A stretch of DNA of 64,000 nucleotides. Origin: Solen grandis. Lineage: Eukaryota > Mollusca > Bivalvia > Adapedonta > Solenidae. Positions within the stretch are counted from its first letter, which is position 1. Every line of letters starts with the position of its first letter. Location of the stretch: NCBI GenBank assembly GCA_021229015.1, contig CM037791.1, positions 55,435,741 through 55,499,740 on the forward strand, in the 5' to 3' direction. Below the pieces are notes generated by a model. It was not told where the DNA came from. It saw nothing but the letters and a program-made list of their open reading frames with translations, and made no database searches. The position numbers and the translations under genes are program-made. This document shows, one piece after another, positions 1 to 15,354 of this stretch.

Positions 1-3000
1 TCAGTGGATATGTGATAAGGGCACATGGACCTACTACTGGACAAAGGACAAGGGCTTTATATATTTCTCTAATTTTCATAATTATGCATAGCTAAATAAT
101 TTATTATAACGGGAAATGCACATTGACAACTTGTAAATTATTGTCTAAACTGAGAGGGACTGACATTTCTAGACATGTAATGTAAAATAAAATATCAAGA
201 AAAAAACATACATGCTATTTTTGTAAATCTTAAGTCGACCCAGAAAATTTCTTTTGCTTTTTTAAAACATTCTTTTTTATTCTGTTAGAGGCCATTATAA
301 CCGGCCTGATTGAAGACTAGGAAGGGTTTCTGGATACGCACTGGGCGACAGAGATGAGGACTTGGACCAGTTTACTGGACGCACATGTTTAGGATACATA
401 TTTTCCCCTTAGTTCATACAACAGATGCTAATCCCTCTGACTGTTACTGCGTTGGACCAGTATTTTGCATCAGGGAGTATCGTGAAGTCTGGCACCAACG
501 GTGTTCAAACCCATTTTTATTATGCATTATATGGAATAGCACACATTGACTTGTCAACACAGAAAAAAATAATTAGAGTAAGGACTAGCAGTTGATTTAA
601 ATCAAGCCCGTTGGTAATGTTTCCATAAGGCTGTTGAACCTATTATTCAATGTAATTATGAGCGGAGATTTACAAACATTTTAACATTATTTAAATTAAC
701 TTCGTTTTTGTTCCCATTTTTTAACGTCCATTTTCTATTTATAGTAGATGTCAACGATACCAACGATAAAGACGGCCTCAGTTGGAACCTGAAATGTATG
801 AAGACTATGTGAAGGTTGCCTGGATACGTGGAGGATGATGACCGAACATCTACTGGGAAAAAAGCTAAAAACTATATATATTTTTTCTTGATTTCATCTC
901 AAAATAGTACTTTATTGTAAACACACATTGGCAGCGTATTTAACAACACATTTCATTAAAACCTGGTGGTAACGTTTGTTCACTGCTGTACTATTATTCT
1001 TAGAAATCAAGAAAATAGAGAAAAAAAATCAGCATATATTGATAATTTTAGACTATTAAGATTAACCCTTGATCTATTTCTTATTTTAAGGAGAGGTCAT
1101 CGTTGCATTATATAGACGGTTTCAGTGAGACACTGGACTTGACGATTATTATTTAAAAGTTGCCCTGGATACCAAAAGGACATATCTAATATCTAACTTA
1201 AACTTGGCGATATAAAGACAAAGGCTACATACACGTATATTCTCTCATTTTTCCTACTATGCAAATTAATTCATAAAGCGATATAAATTACGAAAAAACA
1301 ATTATTTAAGTACTCATTTATGTTAAAAAATATTTACGCTGAACTTCCATTTTTCCCGTTTTTAACATAGATTTTCTATTTCTTGTAGATATAACATAAA
1401 TTCGTCTTCATGTGTCATGTAAGAATTTTTTGTGTGTGAATGTTGTCCTGAAATGCAGTGGATGAATGACAAGGGCACATGGACCTCCTGCTGGATAAAT
1501 AAAGGATAGAGGCTTCATCATTATGTACATCAAGCTATTTCATTAAAACAGGAAACGTATACTGACAACTTAAAAACTAGTATTTAGAGTGGCAGGGGCC
1601 TCTTTTTCTAGAATCTTATAATGTAAATTATGAATGAGGGGATTTATTTTTTCATTTTTACCTCCAATTGGAGCTATTGCCATGAGCCTTACGTCGGCGT
1701 CGGTTAAGGTTTTAATTCAATTCCATTTCTTCGTAACTATGAAACATATTCACTTCAAGCTTGGTATTTAAACTTATTTTTAGCCTCGTTTCTTATAACT
1801 GATTCTTCCCTGCAACCTTCGGATCTGCAGTCGGTTGATATCACTAGACATCGACGCCCTTCATTATAAAATGTTGATATCATTTAGAGTGTGATAGATC
1901 TTATATCTACATACCTTATAATGTAAAGTCAAAACTTTTTAATAATCGTTTACGTCATTTTAGACACGTTGGTGGGACTTAAAATCAAATCAATAAACCA
2001 GCATACATTTAAGTCAACTCCCATGTCTGTTATTTTTTATCAGTTTTCTTTATTTAGTAGACGCCGTCCTTACCTACTTGCTGGAGGACTGTTGTTGTCA
2101 TGGATACACAGTGGGTGCTTAGATGGACACGAACTTTTCCTGAACACTTTTTATTTTCTCAGTTCTATTAATATGCAAAGAAAAATAATTACGTCATTGG
2201 TTTCAAATTTAAAGTTTGCCTTGCGTGTCTTTTGCTGGGAATTTGTTGACTGAAATGGACATGTAGACACCTGTTAAAGGTTACAATTCTTTTCTCCGTT
2301 CCTTAAATATGCATAAATATTAGTTTTATTTAACCATATCTATTTACTTATACCAGGAGCCAGATTTTTTGTCATTTTCACTTTTCCAGAGTTTGACCAG
2401 ATCTTTGCACCTGGGAAAAGTCATTGCCCTAAACGGGTATCGAACCCACAACCTTCAAATCCGCACTCGGGTATCACGGTGCTCTTCATTATAAAAAAAA
2501 AAACATAAACACATTGACAATGTTATTACATACACATTAAGGAAGAATCTAGTTAATGATATTAAAACCGTGGTAATTATCGTATTACAAACGATTTGAC
2601 TTTCAGTTTGAAATTCATTTCTTTTATCCTTAAACAGCAATCAGTGGCATTGAAATTTAATGTGCGGTATGAATTTCCCACAGTTTCTCATGTTTTGTTT
2701 TCTACTTAAGTAGAGGTCATCGTTGTTTGATCGGGACGGCTTCAGCAAGATTCTGAACTTGACGAGAACTGCGACGGTTGTCCTGGATACGCAGGTAAAA
2801 TACTATTTACTTTCATCTGGACAAAATAAAGGCAAAGGCCACATAATTTTTTTTTTTCTACGTTTTGTCAAATGTAAAAATTCATAAACTTTAAAACGAA
2901 CATTTACATTATTAACACAGATATATTATTTGGGGTAAGCTATACATTACTTAAAACCCGATGTTTGCCCAATCTTTTTTTCATCATTTAATTTTAAAAA

Positions 3001-4621
3001 GGTTGAGGATTTCTTTTCCTGATTTTAAAACTTGATTTTCTATTTCTTGAAGAGATTATTACATAATAAAGACGGTGGTATCATGTAAGAATACTTACGT
3101 AAATTGTCTTGATAAGTAGAGAATTGGTGATAAGTGCACATGAAAGTACTACCGGAAACATACAAGATGCAGGCTTCAAATATCGTTCTGATTTTCATCA
3201 AAATCATTATAAACCGGAAACGCACACTGACAACTTGAAATTTTGACTATTGACAAATTCAAAACTATTATTTAGAGTAAAAGATACCGCCATTTTTGAC
3301 ATGAAAAGTAATAAAGAAAAAAATATATATGCGTTCCTTTTTCAAATAATCATTTAAATAATCTTAGACAACCCAGAACTTCATTATTTTCGTTTTTTTC
3401 ATACATTCATATTTCTTTTCTAGTAGATTTGCGTAACACAGTGGGTGATTTGAGATGGGCAACTGGACCTTCTACTGGACGTATATGCATAAGGCCACAT
3501 ACATAGAAAATTCATTTTCTCTGTTCCATGAATATTCATAGCAAAATAATACGTTAACGTTCGGTTTAATATCATTTCTTACATCTTATACTAATCCCTT
3601 TCGACTGATCCTGGGTTGGACTAGTACTTTTTGTTTGGGAAGGTCGAGAAATTTTCATTCCAAACAGGGTTCGAACCCCACAAACATGGATCCGCATTCA
3701 TATACGTTAAACTGGACCACGCCCCCTTCAGTATAAACAGAAAAATATTGACTGTGTTAGCACAAACACATTAATGGTAAGCGAGGATAGCCATTCATAT
3801 CATCCGTTGATGTTGGTGTATATACAAAGGATGAGACAGAGCTTATAATTTATTTTTTGAACATGTTTTTTTTTTATCTCATTTCAGTCCTTCAGATTTT
3901 TAAACCTTTTTTTCTTTTATAGAAGTCCTCGATACCCGATATAGACGGCCTCAGCTGTGACTGAACTGTAAGCCACATATTGCTTTAATTTCTATCATTG
4001 TGAATAGAAAAATTATTGAAACCAAGGTAATTCTTTATAAAATCATTTAAATTTGTAATGATTTACGCTGCATTTTCTCCCGTTTTTTTTCTATTTCTTT
4101 AAGAGCTTACCGTAACATGATTGAGACGGCTTCAGATAGACCGTGTCATGTAGGGATACTTACGCTAATGTCCCTATAAACAGTTGGAGTGCACATGCAC
4201 CAACTACTGGACACATAAAGGATAAAAGCTTCAAATTTGCATTATTGTGCATAGAAAAATAATTCATTATCAATTGATAACTTAAAATCAATTAGTTAGC
4301 GTGAAGACTGCAATTTCTAGATAAATCTTATGATGTAAATTTAAAAAAAACTCATATCTAGTGAACCAAGAACTTCATTTATTGTTTTCATTTTACTTTA
4401 TTTCATGTCATATAATTTCGGTTTCTAGTAGAGGCCAGCGTTATCGATCTGTCGAGGTTGTCTTGGATACGCATTGGGTGACTGAGATGGCTTCATGGAT
4501 CTTCTACTAGACATATATGCTTAAGTACACATGTACTTGTCTCAGTTTCATTAATATACGTAGTAAAATTCGTTATTTGAACTTAGTTACTTAATGTCAA
4601 TTGGAAAACGATCATATTTCC

Positions 4622-4768
4622 AACAAGTATTAATCCCTCTTGAAACACCTTTGCTTGGACCAGTACTTTGTGCCTAGGTAGGTGGTAAAAAGTCCTAGCT
4701 CCTAAAGGGATTCGAACCCACATCCTTCGGATGCGCTGTCATGTATATTACCAATGGCGCCCTTCATT
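4622..4768 (-). repeat. tRNA-derived SINE copy embedded in the array
   Basis: Read on the minus strand, this has a tRNA-like head with an A-box-like segment and the B-box 'GGTTCGAATCCC', preceded by a conserved 'GGATCCGAAGGTTGTGGG'-type stem. A body follows, containing 'AAAGTACTGGTCCAA' and ending near 'GAGGGATTAAT'. The same element recurs at similar monomer positions near 424-510, 2385-2490, 3590-3735, 5180-5312, 5850-5980, 6815-6945, 9325-9465, 9770-9895, 10915-11065, 11715-11825, 12718-12812, 14710-14825, 15080-15238, 16735-16865 and 18575-18718. Its constant orientation and placement suggest that it was inserted before the array expanded. It is not a functional tRNA gene. Confidence 0.65.
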
Positions 4769-7700
4769 AGAAACAGAAAAAAATAAATAAACGGTGTAAA
4801 AGCGGAAACCATATTTAAAATATTTAAGGACCAGCAGCACATTTCATTAAAACTTGGTGGTAATGTTTCACTCGTGTGGTTTAACCATGTTTCAATCTAA
4901 CTTTGACAGTTTGAATGAATTTCTTTACAAACTGATTTGAAATCATTTAGAACCCTGAACTTAGTTTTCTTCCATCATTTTTAAAATGTCTATTTTCTAT
5001 TTTAAGTATGTCATCTATACACGATATAGACGCCTCAGCTACAACATTACCTGTAGGAAGACTGTATGTGAAGGTTAACCTTCATGCTTAAGACTACATA
5101 TATTTTCCTCAGTTTTATCAATACGCATAGCTGAAATAGTTTGAATTTATTATTAACGTTGATAATTACAATTTTTACTCATTCTTCTCGACTGTTCCTG
5201 GATTGGACTAGTACTTGGCGCCTTCGAAGTTCATGAGAAATCCTTGCCCCCAATTTTGTTCGAATCCACAATCGTTGGATCCGCAGTTATGTATGTTTTA
5301 ATTGGACCATGGCGGGTAAGAAAGAACAGCTAAAACCTCTTTTCTATGATATTTTATTTAGTAACACATTTTTCTGTTTCTAGAAGTCATCGATATACGA
5401 TAAAGACGACTTCTGCTAGTAACTTAACTTGACGAATACTGTATGTGGTGGTTGTCCTGGTTACGCAATGGATGGCTTTTCTTCTACTGGACAAACAAGG
5501 CCTAAAAACTACATATTTTCTAATTTCATCTCTATTTACTACCCTATAAATGACAGTGAAACAATAGATTTCATTAAAGCAACACGCATGCATAAGGCCA
5601 CGTTAGTTTCTCATTTCCATCAATATGTATAGGAAACTTCTATTCTTATTCCCATTCCTCTCGACTGTTGAGGTTGTCCTGGATACGCAGTAGCTGACGG
5701 AGATGGACACGTGGACCTTCTACTGGACACTCCTGCCTATTAAAGACACATTTATTGATCGATTCATTTATCCCATCAAAATGAATTGCAAATTAATCAA
5801 AGTTCTGTTTTTTATCTTGTAGGGAAACAACTTTTTAAAATATTTACCAACTCCTCGCGACGGTTCCATGTCTAGATCAGTACTTTGAGGCCGGAAATAT
5901 CTTAACCGAAGGTGTTCGAATCCACAACCTTCGGATCTGCAATCGGATATGTTACAATTGGTCTAAGGTGCCTTTCAATATTGGGCGAAAAAGACATATT
6001 ATCAGTGTTATTGAAGAAAGACTGAAATTCATTTCAGAGCAACGACAAGCAGCATTAGTAATTAAAACAGAGATTTAGAAAGAAATGTTTCTTGACAGTC
6101 ATTTGAAATGATTTCGATTAACGACAAACTTTGTTTTTAAACCCCATTTTTTTACGTCCATTTTCTGTTTTTAGTCATCGACCTCCGCTACAACCTGAAC
6201 TGTTGGAAGACTATGTGAACGTTGTTCTGGATACACGGTGGATGACTTCCCTGCTACGGGACAAAGGCTACAAATATTTACTCATAATACTATGCACAGC
6301 AATGTTATTCATAAACCTTGAAAACCCACATTGAAGTTGTAATCACAGAAATATTACTAGAGTTCAAAGAAGCAACCTATTTCTTTAAAATCCGATGGAT
6401 ATCGTTCCTTTATGCTGTATACCCACACTTTTAAGTTCGAAATTAAGTAAATCAAAACAATTTTTATACTCTTAAATGTTAAAGATTAACCATGCACTTC
6501 GTTTTCTCCCGTTTTAAACATCGATTTTCTATGTATTATAAAGGATATCGTTACATGGTAAAGACAGCTTCCGTAAGACCGTGTCGAATTTTCATCATTA
6601 TGCATATCAAACTAATTTATTTAATATTTATTTTTTCGCCTTTTTTATACAGCCATTTTTATTTTTAGTAGAGGCCATCGTAACCAACCTGTTGGACACA
6701 CATCCATAAGGTGACATACTCCCTCAGTGCCATCAATATATATAGCAAAATGAATATTTTGTTTACTAGTAGTTCAAATTTATTCATTAATGTGTAAAAA
6801 GATCCTTCGACTTATACTTATCCCTCTCGACGATTTCTTGGTTGGGCCAGTACTTTGCATATGGAAATGTTCACACATCTTCAAACACATACCGTCAGAT
6901 CCGTAGTCGAGTGTGTAACCACTGGACCACGGCATCCTTCATTATCAACCGAGAACACACACTGTTAGCGCATACACATTTTGCTGAAAAACACAAAAGT
7001 CAATGATTTTAATTAAAAAAAATACTAGTAGATATGATTTTCAGCGTGGATTTCATTCCTTTTATCTATATATTTGATTTATATTATATCTGAAGTTCTT
7101 TTTAGAGTAAGGATCTCATATCATTACCACTTGATGGCAATGTTTTCCTCATGCTGTTCTGACGTTGAGCCAGAGATTTTGAAAAAAAATTGTTTTGTTT
7201 ACATCGTTTAAATCTTCGTTTTTAATCCCCATTTTTAAGTGTCCACTTTCTATTTCTAGTAGAAGTCTAGAATCAGCTAGAACCGGTAGGAAGACTTTTT
7301 GCAATGTTGACGATGACTGTCCCTCTACTCGACACACAAAGGATAATTATCATCACTACGCATAAGATAAATAGGAAATTACGCATTGACAGCATAACTT
7401 TCATGAAAACGTAATGGTAATATTTGTTCTGTTTAACAATGTCTGTTCACTTGAAAGCTGCAAATATAGAAATTAGTAAATAATTACCTATAAATTGATC
7501 AGGTAGATTTAATTCGTCCATTATTCTTTGCCTCTAATCGAGTTTTTATTTCTATCAGAGGTCATCGGGATATGATAAAGACGGCTTCAAGTAGACCCTG
7601 ACATTGAAGAAAACTAGTTACGCAGTTGATGACGGATAAGGGCACATCTACCTTCTACTGGATAACATAATATCAAAAGCTTCATTTACTCTGTCTTAAT

Positions 7701-7877
7701 TCACTACATTGAATAGAAAAAAAAAATGATTGATTATAAACAGGAAACGCACATTGACAAGGTACAAAAATTGAATCAAGGAGTAGCAACACATTTTTTT
7801 TTAAAACACGATGATTGTCTTTATTCAATACCTTATACCCAGACCCTCTTTCAGTTCGAAAGAAACTATTCTTTTTA

Positions 7878-8663
7878 GCTCGACTATTTGAAAAATATGA
7901 GAGATTGTTGCCGTCAGCGTTGTAGCTTTTGGTAAAGTTTTGCATGCAAAAGAACATTCGGTTAGTTTTTCATGCAAGCTACTATCCAGCTTGTATTTCA
8001 ATAACCATTCATAGTATTGACTTGAAAGTTTATGAATATGTTTAGGGGTATCAGAAAACAAAGGTATGAAATATAACTTGATGGAATATATTACAAATTA
8101 TGGGTTCTTTTTAACTTGCATATAAGGAATTTCATGCTTATTTCAGTCACCGGGCATAGATTTGATTTGAGACTTCTTTAATAAGTTCAATGGTATCATA
8201 CTATAGTGACAGATAGTTTTTGACGGAATATAATGCAGATGAGGGCAACTTTTTACTTGGACTTTTGGTCTAAGTTTTGCATGCAAGCTACTATCCAGCT
8301 TATATCTCAGAAATTGTTTGATATTGACTAGAAGGTTTATGGGAATGGTCAGGGGCATCAGGAAACAAAGGAAGATAACTCTTGGACTGAATTTATACAA
8401 ATTATGGCACTTTTTTAACTTGGATGCCTGGTTAAAGTTTTGCACGCACAATGTTATTATGCTTGTGTTTCAGTAACTAGGCATGGGATTGATTTTAGAC
8501 TTCATAAAACTATTTATGGGTATTAGACTATCAAGGAATATCATAATTCGCTGTTATTATATGCAGGGTATATGAAGGGCAAGAAATGAAATAGATTTCA
8601 TTTGATTTACCAACAAGCATTCTGAAAAGTCGAGCGTACTGTCCTCTGACTGCTCTTGTTTTG
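7878..8663 (+). mobile_element. Non-autonomous element with tandem ~150-bp cores (copy 1)
   Basis: The element starts with 'GCTCGACTATTTGAAAAATA' and ends with 'AAAGTCGAGCG', so the ends carry a short inverted repeat built around GCTCGACT. Between them are several imperfect ~150-bp units with 'AAGTTTTGCATGCAAGCTAC', 'TATCCAGCTTATATCTCA', 'TTGACTTGAAAGTTTATG' and 'GGGGCATCAGAAAAC'. Copies of the same family lie at 24190-25077 and, inverted, at 37815-38703. This architecture (short TIRs plus satellite-like core repeats) matches the bivalve 'pearl'/HINE-type elements described in the literature; that assignment is inferred. It interrupts the tandem array, so it is younger. It encodes no protein. 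Confidence 0.65.
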
Positions 8664-11221
8664 TAGTGTTAATTTACATCTGAAATTAGATTTTCCTTGA
8701 ACTTCATATCTCTCCGTTTTAACGTCGATTTGCTAATTCTTGTAGAGATTATCGTTACATGGCTTCAGTAAGACTGTAAGACTGTGTATTGTAAGATCAC
8801 CTAAGCGAATTGTGTACTAATAAGCAGTTGATGAGTAAAAGGGTCAAATGGACCTACTACTGGACACATAAAGGATAAAGGCTTTACAAATGGACCTACT
8901 ACTGGACATATAAAGGATAAAGGCTTTACGACTTGCTCGAATTTTCATCATAATGCATAGTAAAATAAATAATCATATACAAGAAATCCACATTGACTAC
9001 TTAAGAACTATCATTTAAGGTGAAAGGGACTCTTCTTTCTAGACCTATCTACTTAAAAGTAAATAAAATATCAAAACATGTGCCTATTTAAATTAGTTTC
9101 GTTATCCCAGAACTTCATTGTTTGCTCTTTTTCATTTTTCACTAACATCCGTTTTCTTCTAATAGAAGCCAGGGTTAACTACCTGTCGGAAGACTATATT
9201 AAGGTTGTCCTGCGTGGGTAACTGAGATGGGAACACATACTCAAGGCCATATACTTTTCTCAGTAACATCAATATGCATAGCAAAATACAATGTATTCAA
9301 TTCAGTAAAAAATATTTATTTAACGTCGAAGGTTTCTGGGTTAGACCAGTACTTTTTGCCCGAGTAGGTCATAAATAGGCCTTGCTCACTTAGGGGTTCG
9401 AATCACAACTTTTGGATCTGCAGTCAAATATTTTAACATTGGTCCACGGCGCCCTTCATTATTAACAGAAGTACATATCGACAGTGTTTCCCTCATATTG
9501 TTTTCACATAATTCAATAATGGTTATTAAAATCATTTAGATTAACTACGAAGTTTGTTCTTGTACACAATTTTTAAACGTCCATTTTCTATATTAGTAGA
9601 AGTCATCGATACCCGATAAAGACGGCTCAGTCAATATATGACCTGTGGGAAGAGTGTATGTTCGGTTGTCGAAGATAAGCAGTGGGCGACTGAGATGGGC
9701 ACGTATATTTTTTCCTCATTTCATTTATATTCATAGTTTCATTTTAAACTTATTTTAACGTCAATTTTTACTACTAACTGTTAATTGGTTGGACCAGAAC
9801 TTTTCACCTGGGGTCATGATGCCCTTGACGGTTCGAATCCACAACCCTTAGATCAAGTTTGGCACCACTGCACATCGTCGCTCTTCATTATTAAGATTCA
9901 TATATCTACTGTCTTAACGAATATATATTTAGGATCAAAAAAGATTTCATCCGTGGTAGATAGTGTATATACAAAAGTTGTGACTTTAAGCTTTTTATGA
10001 ATAGGTACATTGTGTTTGATTCATTTCGCTTAAATTTGATTTTCATGTCAGTCCCCCAGCTTTTGAACATAATTTTCTATTTCTAATGGTTGTTCAATAT
10101 GACGACTCCTCTATGAAGCCCTGGTGTAATATTTGTTATATGCTGCACTACGACTGTCCACTTTTCAGCCACATGTACACATTTAGAAAATAGTAAATAA
10201 TTATTTAATTATCATTTAAAACTAGATCTCCAAACCTTATTTCTTCTCAATGTCCATCCTCTATTTCTAGGAGAGATCATCGTTACACGAAGACGGCTTC
10301 AGCTAGACCCTGACCTCGATGAACTGTATTGAAAGGCTGTCCTTGGTAAGCAGTTGGTGACTTTAAAGGACACGTCTACCTTCTTCTTGACAATAAAGGC
10401 AATAGCAGCTACGTATAATTTCTCATTTTCACGTCTGGGCATAGCATAATAATTCATTAAAATACACGTTTACAATGTTAACACAAAAATATTAGAGTGA
10501 GGCGTTGCAACACATTTTGTTAAAACTCACGGTGTCTTTGCTTCATGGTGTATACCATTACTATATTCCATTTCGAAATTAAGCAAAACAATATTCTTTA
10601 ATTACTCATTAAAATCCGTTAAAATGTACCCTGAACTTCATGAATCCCCGTTTTTAACATCGATTTTCTAATTCATGTAGAAGTATCCTTACATGATGAA
10701 GACGGCATCAGGTCGACCGTATCATGTACGAACACTTATATGAATTTTGTCCTGATAAGCAGTGGATTATTGTACAATGGGAGACTCCGATGAACACGTG
10801 GATCTCCTTCTGGACACACATGCTTAAGGCCACTTCTTTTCTCATTTCCGTCAAATATTTGTTCCAATTAAACCTATTTATTTTACGTTGATTGGGAAAG
10901 AAGTTATAGTAACCTATATAAATCGCTCTCGACGATTCCTTAGCTGAACCAGTACGTTGCGAATGTGAAGTTCATGAAAAATCTTTGTTCCAAACGGGAT
11001 TTCGAACCCACAACTTTTGATCCGCTGAGGAGTAACTAATGGACCACGGCGCTTTTCTTTATGAACAGAAAAAAGACATTCATTAACAACTTAAAAGAAT
11101 ATGTAGAGTAAGAGGAATTGTAATTTCTAAGAATATATATATATAGTGAGAAAGAGGGCGAGAGTGAGTTCACACACTACGGGAACGAAATAGAGAGATT
11201 ATAAGTAATAACAAACCTATA

Positions 11222-11327
11222 AATAAGTTTTATTTGTTCTCGATCGGTTTCACAATAAAAGATCATCAGGATATTCCTCCTGATGATCTTTTATTGTGAA
11301 ACCGATTAAGAACAAATAAATCTTATT
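11222..11327. repeat. Near-perfect 106-bp foldback (hairpin)
   Basis: Arms of 50 bp (11222-11271 and 11278-11327) are inverted copies of each other around a six-base spacer. The inner arm reads 'AAAAGATCATCAGGA' and its complement follows. Only two or three mismatches or indels are visible, so it is much younger than the surrounding array. It is flanked by (TA)n tracts at 11137-11146 and 11342-11360, the usual target of many MITEs. Confidence 0.75.
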
Positions 11328-13914
11328 AAAAGTCTTGCAATTATATATATATATATATAGTAAAACCTATGCAAAAATACACATTTTTACTGCGTATTTC
11401 ATAATTATATCCATTTCTGCTTCTAGTAGAGGCAATAATTACCGGACTGTTGATTGACTATGTTGAGGGTTGTCCTGGATACGCATTGGATAACTGATAT
11501 GTACCTTCTTCTGGACACACGTGCTTAAGGTAACATATTTGTCTCAGTTCCATTAATATGTCTCATATTGTTTACCCATACATCAATCTAACGTGGTAAT
11601 TAAATCATTTAAATTGACAACGAACTTTGTTTTTTGGACCAAATTTTTAAATGCCATTTTCGATTTTAGTAGAATCGTAGTAGATATTTTAACTTATTTT
11701 TAACACGATTCTTACAACTTTTACTTAAGGTCATGATGTCCTTTCTGTCCTAAACGATATTCGAACCCACAACCTTCAAATCCGAAGTCACCTATGTTAC
11801 CACTGGACAACAGCGACCTTCATTAGCAGCTTCACATATCGTCCGTTGTAACGCATACACATTAAGGGTCAGAAAAGAGTTTGTGTATATATTTTCGGCT
11901 TTTCATAAATATGTATTTTATTTATTTCGATTTAATCTGATATTCATTTCATTCCCTCAGCCTATAAATACCCATTTTCTAATACTAGTAGAGCTCTTTC
12001 CTTACCGACAATAAAGGTCACGGCTGAAAGCCTATATGTGAGGGTTGTCCTGGATATCGCTGCGGATGTCTTAAAAGAAGAAATGGACACACATAGGGTA
12101 AATGTTACATATCATCATAAAGGCTACGCTTATTTCATTTTATCAGTATGTGTTTTTCGATTTTCTGTTACTTGTAGGAATTATCGTTACATGATTAAGA
12201 CGGCTTCATTTAGACCATGTCGTGTAAGAACACCCATGAATTTGTCTTGAAGAGCAGGTACATCGACCTACTACTGGACATAGTGCAATACTTGAAACCT
12301 TTATCCTTTATAATTAAAATCATTATGCATAGCAAAAATAATTTATAAACGGGGAAATATACATTTACAACTTAAAATATTATTTAGAATGAAAAGGACT
12401 GCCATTTCTGGACAAAATAATGTAAAGACAAAACTTAACGTTTCCTTAAATGATTATTTAAAACATTTTGTCATTCCAGGAATTCAAACTTTGGTTATTG
12501 TTCGTTTTATTTTTTCATACATTCATGAATGTATTGTTTTCAGTATAGGCCATCGTTACCGACCGACTATAAGTTTTTTTCTGGCTACGCACTGGGTGAC
12601 TGAGTTGGGCACATGGAGCTCTTTCTGGACACACATCCTTAGGGCCACATATATTTTTTCAGTTTCATCAATATTTACTTAACCTCATTTCGAAAAAAAA
12701 AAAATATATATATATACTGATCCCTCTCGACGGTGTTTTTGTTCAGGTAAAACTGTCGGATCTGTAGTTGGATGTGTTACTTCTGGACAACGGCGCTCTT
12801 CAATATCAACAGAAAACGCAAACATTGATCGTTTTAATAAAAAGAAAAAAAACGTGTAGTGGATATACAAACAACGATTTGACTTTCAGCTTGAAATTCA
12901 TTGCTTTTAACTATATATGAAACATGGTGGTTATATTTGTTATGTTGTACTAATACTGTACAATTTACAGATACAAATATAGAGAATCGTAAATAATTAA
13001 CTATACATTTGTCTTTTAAAATTAAGTTTTGTTTCTTATCGATTTTTTTTATTTATAATAGGCCATTGGAGCATGATAAAGACGGTTTCAGCTAGACACC
13101 GACTGTATTTAGACGCTGTCCTGATTACATAGTTGATGACTGATAAAGGGCACATCTACCATCTACTGGACAAAACAAAAGGTAAAGGCTACATTTATTC
13201 TCTGTTTCACTACTATGCATAGGAAAATCATTCATTATTAACAGGAAAACGCAAATTACTATAAAACTTCATTTTCCCCTTTTAACATCGATTTTCTATT
13301 TTTTGTAGTGATTATCGTTAAAGACGGCTTCAGTAAAACTGCCATTTCTAGACATAACTTATAATTTAAAGTTCCAAGATAGAATTAAGAAATAGTATAT
13401 ATGCGTTTCTTTAAATAGTCATTTTAAGTCTTGTATATCAACCAAGATTCCCATGGCTTTAAACGATTTTTTTCTCATAAATCGGCTTCTTCTTGAATGC
13501 ATCGTTACTGACATGTTGGAAGACTATGTTCAGTTTGTCCTGGATACTCGCTAAGTGACTGAGATGAACACGTGCTGAAGGCTACATTTTTTCTCGGTTC
13601 CATCAATATGCATTGCAAAATAAAGTTTATCATTTAAAAGCTCAAGGCAAAGGCTACATATTTTCCCATTTTCACATTTATGCTTAGGAAACGTATTCAT
13701 TCTAATCAGGTCAACGCATTGGTATTGTAAACACAGAAATATTAAGATTAAAACCCTATGATTGTTGTTCCTATATGATGTATACTAACACTATTTCAAT
13801 TCGAAATTGACAAAAACTAAATGATCCTTTATATAATCAATTCAGCTTTAAAATATTTACTTTAAACATTATTTTTCCCCATTTTGACAACGATTTTCTT
13901 TATTATTTACAGGC

Positions 13915-14040
13915 GTGATACTGCAGTGTGGCAGCACCATATCTGTCTCAAGTAGATATCGTCTCAAAATGACTGAAATACTGTCGGACGTTAAATCCAA
14001 CAATCAAGCAGTATCTGACATGAAGGAAACTGTATGTTAG
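13915..14040 (+). repeat. SINE fragment with a molluscan 3' tail motif
   Basis: A short stretch contains 'ATGACTGAAATACTGTCGG' and 'GTTAAATCCAACAATCAA', the type of 3' end seen in dispersed SINEs ('gcgttaaacccaa...'). A related tail, 'ACTGTCGGTGGGGCGTTAAA', occurs at 21774-21793. The fragment is embedded between array monomers. The family assignment is inferred from recurrence only. Confidence 0.4.
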
Positions 14041-15354
14041 GTTTTCGTGGATATGCAGTGAGTGACTGAGATTGGCATGTGGACCTTCTTTTAAACACGT
14101 GTTTTAGTCCACATTTATTTTTCTCCTTTCATGAACATGCATAGCAAATTAATTAGAATTGTTAGTTAAACTTATGTTGTGTTAAGCAGTGTATGAGTGG
14201 ATTAAAACCCACTTCTGGACATACAAATGATATGGGCTTCACTTATTGCTGTAAAGGTTGTTCTGGATACGCAGTGACTGACTGAGATGGACACGTGGAC
14301 CTTCTACTGAACACATCTTAGGTCAAGTTTTCCCAGTTCCATCGATATTCAAAATACTTAGTTCAAATTAAACTTATTTATTTAATGTCGATATGGAAAC
14401 AAGTACAGCATATACTTATCGCTTCCGACGATTCTTGGTTTGGACAAGATTTATTGTTAAAAGTTCGCATTTTTGAAACACCTATTTTCTTTTTTAGTAA
14501 TGGCTATCGCTACCAACCTATTGGAAGACTGTTAAGGATTGTCCTGGATACACAGTTGATGTACAGAAGGACCTTCTACTGGACATATGCTTCATAAGGA
14601 CACATATAATTTTCTCAGTCTCAGTCTCATTCATATGCATAGCAAATTGGTTAGTTTAAAAACAGTAGACATACAGTAACTTCCTTAACATCGATTGTGA
14701 AAAAGGTTCTAACAACTTGAAATAATCCCTTTCGATGGTTCCTTTGTTAGGCCAGTTCTTTGCGCCTGATATTGTCATGAAAAATCCTCGAACCCAACGG
14801 GGTTCGAACCCACAAAATCATCTTATTCGATCCATAAAATATTATTTTCCGCTTTTTTTTTAATTACATTTACTTTTTCTAGTAGATCCCATCGTAACCA
14901 ACCTGTTGGAAGACTGTTGAGGCTGACCCAGATACGCAGTTGCTGAGATGGACACGTCGACCTTCTACAGGACACACATGCTTAAGGCCATATGTTTTTC
15001 TCAATTCCATCAATATGCATAATAATTTGTTAAACTTATTTTATATCGATTGCAAAACAAGTTCTTACAACTTACACTGATGCGTCTCGCTCGACGATTC
15101 CTGGGTTGAACCAGTACTTTACAAATATTAAGTCGGTAAAAAATCCTTGTTCCTAATGGTTTTCGAACCCATTACCTTCGGATCCTCAATGAAGTATGTT
15201 ACTACTGAACTACGGCGCCCTTCATTGCAAATAGACACACATTTAACTTTGTAACTTTTAAACATCTGTTTTCTTCAGTCTAGTAGATGCCAGAGAGAGA
15301 GAGATTCCTTTTTTCCCAGCAGATGTCAGATCAAATCAGGTTTTTTTTTTGGTT

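Noticed and set aside
12038..12250. Open frame across an array monomer
   Set aside because: Neighbouring monomers have stops at the same positions, so this is a chance survivor of a decayed repeat.
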